The notes below the pieces were generated by a model. The model saw nothing but the letters and a program-made list of their open reading frames with translations. It searched no databases and was not told where the DNA came from. Below are positions 57,494-64,000 of a stretch of DNA of 64,000 nucleotides, piece after piece; the stretch's first letter is position 1; each line of letters begins with the position of its first letter. Source of the stretch: Gammaproteobacteria bacterium (GTDB taxonomy: Bacteria; Pseudomonadota; Gammaproteobacteria; CAISUE01); contig JAJNBD010000003.1 of NCBI GenBank assembly GCA_021156105.1, forward strand, positions 62,001-126,000. The letters are read 5' to 3'. The translations under genes were made by a program, and so were the position numbers.

Positions 57494-58388
57494 ATTTCGT
57501 AGCCCTAAAAAACAAGCTGAACAAGCATTGCGCTATAAGTTTGGGATTGGCGAATCGAGGCACACCAATAAACAAGCAACGGACGCCGATAAAAAAGTGC
57601 ATAGTCTTGGCACGATGCGCAATTGTATTGAAGCGCTGACGCGTGTTGCCACATGGATTCAAGATAACCGCATGGGAGATTTACGCGGCTTAACCCAGGA
57701 AACAGCTTTGCGTTTCCTGGAGTTAAGAAGCCAAGAAGTTGGCCAAAAAACGCTTGACCAAGAAAGGCTGGCCATGCAACTACATTTGGGAACAAAGTTG
57801 CCCAAAGTGAGCTCGGAATATGAACAAGTATTAAAAAGCCGTGCTTACACGAAAGACCAAATGGAGATGATTGCTGAAGCGCAAACTGAAAAAAATGCAC
57901 TAGCGACGCAAATTGCTTATGCTGCAGGATTACGCGCGCATGAGTTATTAACGCTGCAAAGACAGGAAGAAAGAATGGCTAGTACCCATCGTTCCTGGGC
58001 AAATTCCCGTTTTACAGGAAGGATAGGAGAAATTTATACCGTCAAAGGTAAAGGTGGCTTGATTCGAGAAGTTATGATCCCAACGGATCTTGCGAAACAA
58101 TTAGAAGCAAAGCGATTAGTAAAGCCGAAGATCATTGAAGATCGAACTATTCAGTACCAAAGTCATTATGACATTGGCGGTGGCAGAGATTGGTCAAGCA
58201 GTTTTACCGCTGCCAGCAATCGGGCAGTAGGTTGGTCAAACGGTGCACATGGCTTGCGTCATTCCTATGCGCAAGCGCGCATGAGTGAATTACAGCAGCA
58301 AGGGTTTTCATATGAAGAAGCGCTTGGGCTTGTAAGCCAATGCCTTGGCCATTTTCGTCCTGAAATTACAGAGGTGTACTTAAGATGA
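57477..58388 (+). CDS. Tyrosine recombinase (integrase-domain protein)
   Basis: This is a 303-residue protein. Catalytic residues: Arg in AYAAGLRAHELLTLQ, HGLRHSYAQARM, LGHFRPEI and Tyr in TEVYLR at the very C-terminus. Like the recombinase at 15.7 kb it belongs to the ICE integrase-domain group and ends directly after the Tyr. It may resolve or circularise an element or act at a second site. Its stop overlaps the start of the next gene (ATGA), and a good GGAG lies before the start. Confidence 0.82.
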   Translation: MKTMHKFRSPKKQAEQALRYKFGIGESRHTNKQATDADKKVHSLGTMRNCIEALTRVATWIQDNRMGDLRGLTQETALRFLELRSQEVGQKTLDQERLAMQLHLGTKLPKVSSEYEQVLKSRAYTKDQMEMIAEAQTEKNALATQIAYAAGLRAHELLTLQRQEERMASTHRSWANSRFTGRIGEIYTVKGKGGLIREVMIPTDLAKQLEAKRLVKPKIIEDRTIQYQSHYDIGGGRDWSSSFTAASNRAVGWSNGAHGLRHSYAQARMSELQQQGFSYEEALGLVSQCLGHFRPEITEVYLR

Positions 58389-58780
58389 ATATTTGGTTAA
58401 TTATAATGTATGTTACTGGTGCGCCGATTGTTTTTTATATTTTATATCGAGCTCATTTGTGGTTTTCAAAAATTTTTCATACTTGGATGGCCAAGATGGA
58501 TCGGATTCAACAACGTGGAGAAGCTTTAGAAAATAAGGAAAGGGATTTTGCAGAGCGTCGTGATGCACAAAACGATCTGGTTTGGCGAGAAAAAGATAAA
58601 GCCATTCAACAGTATCAAGCGGCAATCGATGCTATCAAAACGGCAGAAGACATAAGGGAAAAAGCGCAAGAAGAAATAGAAAAATTAAGAACTCAAGTAA
58701 AGGATTTAGAAAAACAGTTGCACCAAGCAAGACAGAAAGGCATAAGACTTTCGGAAAAAGCAAAAAAAGGTACTGAATAG
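58385..58780 (+). CDS. Membrane-anchored coiled-coil protein
   Basis: This is a 131-residue protein. One N-terminal membrane segment (residues 3-22) is followed by a long highly charged coiled coil with heptads (AEDIREKAQEEIEKLRTQVKDLEKQL). It is translationally coupled to the recombinase gene. No family is recognised; a role in mobile-element segregation or as a scaffold can only be guessed. It is the last gene of the three-gene operon. Confidence 0.6.
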   Translation: MNIWLIIMYVTGAPIVFYILYRAHLWFSKIFHTWMAKMDRIQQRGEALENKERDFAERRDAQNDLVWREKDKAIQQYQAAIDAIKTAEDIREKAQEEIEKLRTQVKDLEKQLHQARQKGIRLSEKAKKGTE

Positions 58781-59387
58781 GATTTATGGAAGTGGCGCCC
58801 CTCAACGCGCTTCGTGGTTCATCGGCACGATTATCAAGTCGATGTGATCTGTAAAGATCGGATTCATCCGCCGTCGTAAGAAAAATGGATGTAACTTATT
58901 ATGAAGGTTTTATTTTTATGGCTGAGGCAATAAATTTAAAACGCATATTTAAGTTGGCGAATTAAAAAGTTTTGCAAAATAGCGCAAGATTTTTTAACTT
59001 CATTTTTTAATGTTGTTTAACTTTGATAGGGGGTAAGCGTAAATCTTAGTAGTACCGCAGGTGCAGTAAAAGTAGTAAAACTTCAATGCTTGTTTGAGCG
59101 AAAGCAACAAGACAAGGTTGATATGGCGCGAACGGTCCGAGCCAGACGCGAGTCGAACGTGGGCGAAGTCGGTGGGTTATTCACATTACCTGGCCGCGCG
59201 ATTAAGATGAAAATTTTAATCGTGGGTTATCTATCGGGGACCTGAAAAATTATTCCGATTATGGAAATGACTGCCAGGCATAAAGGCGCGGTCGCTTCAC
59301 ATTGGCACACTTGGATTAAGGTAAGTGCGGATGGATCTTCAATCTATCCGTACCACATGTATAACAAAGCAGTAAAATATATGAAGT
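58781..59387. other. Non-coding right boundary of the island region
   Basis: There is no strong gene. Two features stand out. One is a perfect seven-base dyad CGATTAA/TTAATCG near 59199-59223. The other is a 49-codon open frame at 59261-59410 (MEMTARHKGAVASHWHTWIKV...) without a ribosome-binding site that overlaps the permease gene end. A GC-richer patch (59120-59200) differs from its surroundings. The stretch separates mobile genes from chromosome-like metabolic genes; no copy of the tRNA fragment is seen here. Confidence 0.4.
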
Positions 59388-60527
59388 TTATCGCACAGCA
59401 ACGCTGGTGACTACACTTTCTTCTTGGCGAGTTTTCCATGCCATAAGTGTAGGCAATAGTATTTGCAAGACAACAACAAAAATAGTTGCATAGTTTAGAG
59501 CCAGTAAAAACCCTTTTGCATAAAAAATTGCGCAGGCAAGTGGTGGCAAAAAAGTTAATAAAAATGTTTTTACTCTTCCTGAAAAATGATTTCCTTGATT
59601 AAATCCATCCGCTAAAAAGTCAAACAAACTCAAGCTTACTCCTAGGAATGAAGTAGTCATTGCAATATTGGAGAAAGCGGAAATAACAAGTTTTAAAAAA
59701 GTCTTATTGATAATAGAATTTAAGACTCCAATAAAAGCCCCAACATCATTATGCTGCTTCATAATGGTAGCAAAACTGGCAGAGCCCTCTGAGGGAATAA
59801 TACCTAAAGTACACATTAACCATAAGGCATAAACCAAGGCTGTTATTGATGTGCTAGCCAAAATAATAAACTTAATTTCACCATAATCTTTCTGCTCAGA
59901 ATAGTTAACAATGCTAGGAATAATACTGTGAAATGCAAACGCGGTAATAAAAACGGGCGCTGCTCCAGCAAATAGGTCATTATGAATTGCAGAACTATAG
60001 CCAATAAGCGGCTGACTTATGTGGGGAACAAGGCAAGCCAGGGCCATTAAAATAAAGATACCTTTAAGTGTTAATAAAAAGCGATTCACATAATCAACTT
60101 TAGAAGCACCTAAAAAAACGATAGAGCCAAAAACAAGCGCAAAGATAACACTAGAAACTTTATCGCTTACTTGAACATGCAACACATTTTTTATAAGCGC
60201 ACTTAATAGAGAACCCATACCTTGAATATAAGCTGATGTTAAAGCATACAAAAGGCATAAGCTAGCTATCCAAGTAATCATTTGCGCGCCTTTTCCAAGT
60301 GTGGCTTTTGCCATGCTGGAAAAGTTATTACGATAAAGAGGCATTTTTAAAGTAACTTTTAACACTAAGATTGCTGTATAGCTCATTAATGCCCAAGCAG
60401 CGGCCAGTAAAATTAGCGCAGGGTAAAAACCTAATTTTTGTGCAGCCAATGGTAGAGCTAACATGCCTGCTCCAATCTGTGTACCAACCACCAGCATAAT
60501 ACAACCAATTTTTTTAGATAAATTCAT
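59388..60527 (-). CDS. tyrP: Aromatic amino acid permease (TyrP/HAAAP family)
   Basis: This is a 379-residue inner-membrane protein with 11 predicted segments. The N-terminus GCIMLVVGTQIGAGMLALPL is the signature of the hydroxy/aromatic amino acid permeases. The mid-region FAFHSIIPSIVNYS and C-terminal SLFDFLADGFNQG also fit TyrP. Its start overlaps the upstream aminotransferase stop by four bases, so transport and transamination of tyrosine or phenylalanine are probably linked. Legionellales often depend on host amino acids. Confidence 0.88.
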   Translation of the reverse strand: MNLSKKIGCIMLVVGTQIGAGMLALPLAAQKLGFYPALILLAAAWALMSYTAILVLKVTLKMPLYRNNFSSMAKATLGKGAQMITWIASLCLLYALTSAYIQGMGSLLSALIKNVLHVQVSDKVSSVIFALVFGSIVFLGASKVDYVNRFLLTLKGIFILMALACLVPHISQPLIGYSSAIHNDLFAGAAPVFITAFAFHSIIPSIVNYSEQKDYGEIKFIILASTSITALVYALWLMCTLGIIPSEGSASFATIMKQHNDVGAFIGVLNSIINKTFLKLVISAFSNIAMTTSFLGVSLSLFDFLADGFNQGNHFSGRVKTFLLTFLPPLACAIFYAKGFLLALNYATIFVVVLQILLPTLMAWKTRQEESVVTSVAVR

Positions 60528-61633
60528 AATGCAAAACCTTTTAGTATTGTTAATAATGCTTTTTTACATTCATCCATTTCTTCTTTTGTTCCTATACTAA
60601 TTCTTAGGAAATCTGCCATATCATATTCTCGAAGTGTTCTTGTTAATATACCCTTCTTTAAAAGCTGTTGATAAACGAGCTCAGTTTTTTCAAAAAGCCT
60701 AATACAAATAAAATTTGTTAATGAATCAATATAAGATAAATTATGCAAACTTAAAAACTGTTTAAATTTCATCAGCTCAATACAATTTTTTTCTACCGTC
60801 GCTTGAATATGTAATTGGTCTTCTAAGGCAACAGCCGCTACTTCAGCCGCGACTGTATTTACATTGAAAGGATTACGATGAAGATTTAATTTTTCAATGA
60901 TTGCTTCATTTGCAATAGCATATCCCAGCCTCAAACCTGCTAAGCCATAGGCTTTTGAAAATGTCCGCAACACAATTAAATTTTTATATTGTGCAAGCTG
61001 GGGTACCATGCTCTGATAATCAGGGTGAGTGATAAATTCTGCATAAGCTTCATCAATAACAACCGTAATATGTTCAGGCACTTTCATTAAAAAACTTTTT
61101 AACTCTTTTGAGGAAAGCATCGTACCTGTTGGATTATTGGGATTTGCTATAAAGATTAATTTTGTTTTTTCACCAATAGCTTGAACAAAATCTTCAAGAT
61201 TGTTTTTCCAGCCTTTGTCTAATAAAAGCTTGACTTCCGCTTGCGCTTTTTCAGATAACACGCGATAAAGCGAAAAGGCATGTTTACTCATTAGAACTTG
61301 ATCATCGGGTGTTAAGAAAGCATTTACAATAAATTGAATAATTTCTGAAGAGCCATTACCTAACACTAGCTTTGAAGGGGAAACACTTAAATTTTTGCTG
61401 AGTTTTTCTTTAAGTGCTTCATAGGTGTCGTCTGGATAGCGTTGGAGCAATTCTTTTGTATTATTTAAACAAGATAATGCGCGAGGGCTCGGTCCATAAG
61501 CATTTTCATTGCTCGATAAGCGAATAATTTCTGTCCGGCCACTAATTATTTTTGCTCTATTGACAGAGAGGCTTGTCTGATAGGCAAGCGATTTAGACTT
61601 ATTGTTTTTAAGTAAAGCAAGTTTAGCTGACAT
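60524..61633 (-). CDS. hisC: HisC-like aminotransferase (histidinol-phosphate/aromatic type)
   Basis: This is a 369-residue PLP enzyme of fold type I. It shows LSSNENAYGPSPRAL, NGSSEIIQFI, ANPNNPTGT, VVIDEAYAEF, the PLP Lys in TFSKAYGLAGLRLGY and the C-terminal RISIGT. HisC-type enzymes often act on aromatic 2-oxo acids, and the downstream tyrosine permease favours that over histidine biosynthesis. The symbol reflects family only. It overlaps the class V aminotransferase gene by 11 bases. Confidence 0.85.
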   Translation of the reverse strand: MSAKLALLKNNKSKSLAYQTSLSVNRAKIISGRTEIIRLSSNENAYGPSPRALSCLNNTKELLQRYPDDTYEALKEKLSKNLSVSPSKLVLGNGSSEIIQFIVNAFLTPDDQVLMSKHAFSLYRVLSEKAQAEVKLLLDKGWKNNLEDFVQAIGEKTKLIFIANPNNPTGTMLSSKELKSFLMKVPEHITVVIDEAYAEFITHPDYQSMVPQLAQYKNLIVLRTFSKAYGLAGLRLGYAIANEAIIEKLNLHRNPFNVNTVAAEVAAVALEDQLHIQATVEKNCIELMKFKQFLSLHNLSYIDSLTNFICIRLFEKTELVYQQLLKKGILTRTLREYDMADFLRISIGTKEEMDECKKALLTILKGFAL

Positions 61634-62762
61634 AGAATTCTCCTTCTTTAAATATTATGGTTAATGCTTCTATAAGTTGCCTGGCATGTTCAATTCTTGC
61701 ACCCTCGCCCATTAAGCCAATTCGCCAAACTTTTCCTGCATACTCACCTAAGCCATCACCAACTTCAATGGAAAAATCTTGGCGTAAACGCTCCCTTACT
61801 GCTTGCGCGTTTATATGTTCCGGCACTTTTACCACGTTAATCTGCGGTAACCGAATAGCTTTTGGCACAATTAGTTCAAGGTTAAGTTCAGTTAGTTTCT
61901 CTTCTAAAAAAAGATGGCACCCCAAATGGCGTTGCCAAGCACATTCTAAGCCCTCTTCTGAAAGATTAAGCAACCCTTGGTATAAACCATAAAGCGCATT
62001 AACAGGTGCGGTGTGATGATATGTACGTTTCGAGGTGGCATGTGAATTGCTCCAGTAACGTAAAACTTCATTGACATCATAAAACCAACTTAGAACTTTT
62101 TGGCGTCGAGATTTTATTTTCTCAATTGCACGCCGGCTAAAAGCAACAGGTGATAAACCTGGCGGCACTGATAAACATTTCTGTGATCCTGTATAAACTG
62201 CATCCACACCCCAATCGTCCATATAAAAAGGTACACCACCAATGGAAGTGACTGCATCAATTATCGTATAGCACCCATATTTTTTAGCTAGCCGCGCTAT
62301 TGCCTCTATATCAGAAAGCACACCTGTTGAAGTTTCAGCATGCACAGCAGCAATACAACGCGTATCTGGATGCGTTTCTAAAAGCTTCTGTAATTCCTCT
62401 AAGTCAACAGCTTCGCCAAACGGCTGCTCAAGCAAAACTACTCTTGCACCAACACGTTCAGAAATTTCCCGCATTCGTGCACCAAAAACACCATTGACAC
62501 AAACAATCATTTTTTCGCCTGGTTCAATCATATTAAACAAACAGCACTCCATACCCGCTGATCCAGGACCAGAAATAGGAAAGCTAACAGCTGTTTTAGT
62601 TTGAAAAATATATTGCTGTAGTTTAATAATTTCTGCCATCATGGTGCTGAATTGATAATCAAGATGCCCTAGCGTTGGTTGCGAGATAGCATCTAGCACT
62701 TTTTGCGAAATAGGCGATGGGCCAGGACCTAATAGTAAACAAGGCTCTAAAGAAAGCGTCAT
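61623..62762 (-). CDS. Class V aminotransferase (alanine-glyoxylate/serine-pyruvate type)
   Basis: This is a 379-residue PLP enzyme. It shows LLLGPGPSPIS at the start, SGPGSAGMECCLFN, VHAETSTGVLSDIEAI, IDAVTSIGGVPFYMDDWGVDAVYTGSQKCLSVPPGLS with the PLP Lys in GSQK, and a C-terminal VGDGLGEYAGKVWRIGLMGEGA. This follows the AGXT/SgaA family. ATG 62762 is preferred over the TTG at 62771; it starts within the stop region of the MFS gene, so translation is coupled. Confidence 0.88.
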   Translation of the reverse strand: MTLSLEPCLLLGPGPSPISQKVLDAISQPTLGHLDYQFSTMMAEIIKLQQYIFQTKTAVSFPISGPGSAGMECCLFNMIEPGEKMIVCVNGVFGARMREISERVGARVVLLEQPFGEAVDLEELQKLLETHPDTRCIAAVHAETSTGVLSDIEAIARLAKKYGCYTIIDAVTSIGGVPFYMDDWGVDAVYTGSQKCLSVPPGLSPVAFSRRAIEKIKSRRQKVLSWFYDVNEVLRYWSNSHATSKRTYHHTAPVNALYGLYQGLLNLSEEGLECAWQRHLGCHLFLEEKLTELNLELIVPKAIRLPQINVVKVPEHINAQAVRERLRQDFSIEVGDGLGEYAGKVWRIGLMGEGARIEHARQLIEALTIIFKEGEFYVS

Positions 62763-62763
62763 A

Positions 62764-63978
62764 TTAGTCAACCTTTTTAATAAAAAACCAAATGTAAGCT
62801 AAGACTTGTACACCTAAAATAATTCCAAAAGCAGTTTCATAGGCCACCACGGGATATTTTCCAGTTGATAGGCGTGGCCACAAATTAACAATAAGCCCCA
62901 TACCTGATTGCATGAAGAAAGCCAATAAAAAGAAAAGTAAGTTAAGGGCTGTTGTTGATCTTCCTGCATGTGAAGGTGGGAAGTGTGCCGAAACAGCAGC
63001 ATAAGATAGGGTGGCTGTGCGACCAAAAAAACCAAAAAGCACCCAAAGAAAATAGCTCCCAGGAGCGAATTGGCATAACAGTAATAGTTGAGCAATTAAG
63101 AAGAATCCAAGGCCAATACCAACCATTGTTGTAATGGACAAGTTAAAGCGGTGCATGAGCCAATCTGCGATCATACCGTTTAATAAAATTCCCGCAATTA
63201 GTGATAGCGAAAGCACAAAGAGGTGGTTGGCGCTTTGACTAATGCTTAAATGAGCAACCTCTGTAAACCATGGGCCTGCCCACAAACCAACAACAGCCAT
63301 GTTGCAAGCAAAAGCAGCGGCAGCAATTGGGGCGATTCGCCAAAAATAAGGGCTGCGATAAATTAATTTAACACCTTTTAATTGATCAAAGAATTTAATT
63401 TCCGCCGAGTGATTTTTTTCATCAGGCACAAAAATAAAAATAATTGCTGCAATTACTATAGTTAAGGCCGCCATGACAAATAATAATTCACGCCAACTTA
63501 AATAATGCAAGACAAATTCAGCAGGCGCGGTTGAGCAAAGCGCACCTAATGTACCTGATGCCATAAAGCATCCATTTGCTAATGCAATTTTATTGGCAGG
63601 AATCCAAGCACGCAGAGACTTAAAGCCAGCCATTAAACCAGCTGACATGCCCACACCAATGATTGCTCGGCCAATTAACAATCCTGTTGGGCCATGTGCG
63701 CTACCGAAAATAATAATGCCAATCGCTGCAAAGCAAAATAAATAGGCCTGTACTCTTCTGGCGCCAAAAAAATCCAGCAGCGCGCCTAATGGCAATTGAA
63801 ATAAAGAAAAAGCTAAAAGATAAACAGATGTAATTAATCCCATAGCGCTTGCACTTAATGCAATATCTTTATGGATAAAATGCATGAGTAGCGCATTAAT
63901 TTGATTAAAAAATGCTGTTAAAAAATAACCCAATGTAAATGGCAAAAACACCATCCAAAATAATTTGGTTGCTTGCAT
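62764..63978 (-). CDS. MFS transporter (nitrate/hexose or amino-acid-like type)
   Basis: This is a 404-residue protein with 12 predicted segments. Motif A between segments 2 and 3 is GALLDFFGARRVQ, and segments 4-5 have GRAIIGVGMSAGLMAGFKSLRAWIP. A second loop (MIADWLMHRFNLS) marks the C-half. It begins the operon with two aminotransferases and a permease, so an organic-acid or amino-acid substrate is likely. ATG 63978 lies near the window edge, with AAAGGACAATCC upstream as the likely ribosome-binding site. Confidence 0.85.
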   Translation of the reverse strand: MQATKLFWMVFLPFTLGYFLTAFFNQINALLMHFIHKDIALSASAMGLITSVYLLAFSLFQLPLGALLDFFGARRVQAYLFCFAAIGIIIFGSAHGPTGLLIGRAIIGVGMSAGLMAGFKSLRAWIPANKIALANGCFMASGTLGALCSTAPAEFVLHYLSWRELLFVMAALTIVIAAIIFIFVPDEKNHSAEIKFFDQLKGVKLIYRSPYFWRIAPIAAAAFACNMAVVGLWAGPWFTEVAHLSISQSANHLFVLSLSLIAGILLNGMIADWLMHRFNLSITTMVGIGLGFFLIAQLLLLCQFAPGSYFLWVLFGFFGRTATLSYAAVSAHFPPSHAGRSTTALNLLFFLLAFFMQSGMGLIVNLWPRLSTGKYPVVAYETAFGIILGVQVLAYIWFFIKKVD

Positions 63979-64000
63979 TGTTGGATTGTCCTTTAGCGTT

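Noticed and set aside
59261..59410. 49-codon frame at the island edge
   Set aside because: No ribosome-binding site and convergent overlap with tyrP; kept only as a note in the non-coding entry.
1..64000. CRISPR array
   Set aside because: No series of regularly spaced identical repeats was seen, and no cas-like gene is present.

Overview
The window is AT-rich bacterial DNA. Gene families and layout suggest a gammaproteobacterium, most likely of the order Legionellales (Legionella, Coxiella and relatives). The main reasons are a genomic-island-type conjugation system (PFGI-1/LGI class), a csrA paralogue beside a LexA/C2-like repressor as in the lvr regulatory module of Legionella integrative conjugative elements, and a tRNA-Phe-type 3' end used as an attachment site. 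No rRNA or complete tRNA gene is present, so the species cannot be named.

Layout. (1) 1-16.5 kb: end of an ICE transfer region (VirB4/TraC ATPase tail, TraU-like, PFL_4711-like, TraG-N, TraD coupling protein, PFL_4669 family, lytic transglycosylase, and a membrane protein interrupted by an IS3-family element). It is followed by island-maintenance genes (ardA, ssb, a DUF3577-like gene, a tyrosine recombinase). Most of the maintenance genes carry a recurrent structured 5' leader. (2) 16.5-18.7 kb: a group II intron lying antisense directly after the recombinase stop codon. (3) 18.9-21.4 kb: a MerR/DUF4396 metal-type operon with a clear MerR-style promoter, plus an HU gene. (4) 21.5-33.3 kb, minus strand: 16 tightly packed genes that start with ICE-type regulators (pseudo-receiver, CsrA, EVE) and run straight into a type II polyketide synthase set. 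That set has a radical SAM enzyme, ACP, four SRPBCC proteins, a flavin monooxygenase, a cyclase, KS-alpha, KS-beta, two GST-like proteins and an MFS exporter. (5) 33.3-34.4 kb: a control region with operators and a putative small RNA, then a repressor. (6) 34.4-43.9 kb: a decayed proline dehydrogenase, a DMT exporter and an ATP-grasp ligase diverging from a cyclase, a GNAT, a PotD-like binding protein, a hybrid histidine kinase, a DHp-only protein and a response regulator. (7) 44-52.3 kb: a type I restriction-modification system carrying an RloC-like anticodon nuclease. (8) 52.3-59.3 kb: a tRNA 3' fragment (att site), an integrase module, an AlpA-like protein and a second recombinase. (9) 59.4-64 kb: chromosome-like metabolic genes (aromatic amino acid permease, two aminotransferases, MFS transporter).

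The most interesting system is the type II PKS operon. Minimal PKS genes (KS-alpha, chain-length-factor-like KS-beta, ACP) are rare in Gram-negatives outside a few genera. Here they appear to be transcriptionally joined to the regulatory genes of a mobile element, with a candidate CsrA-binding small RNA next to the promoter. All assignments come from reading the sequence and remembered family features; no database search was run.
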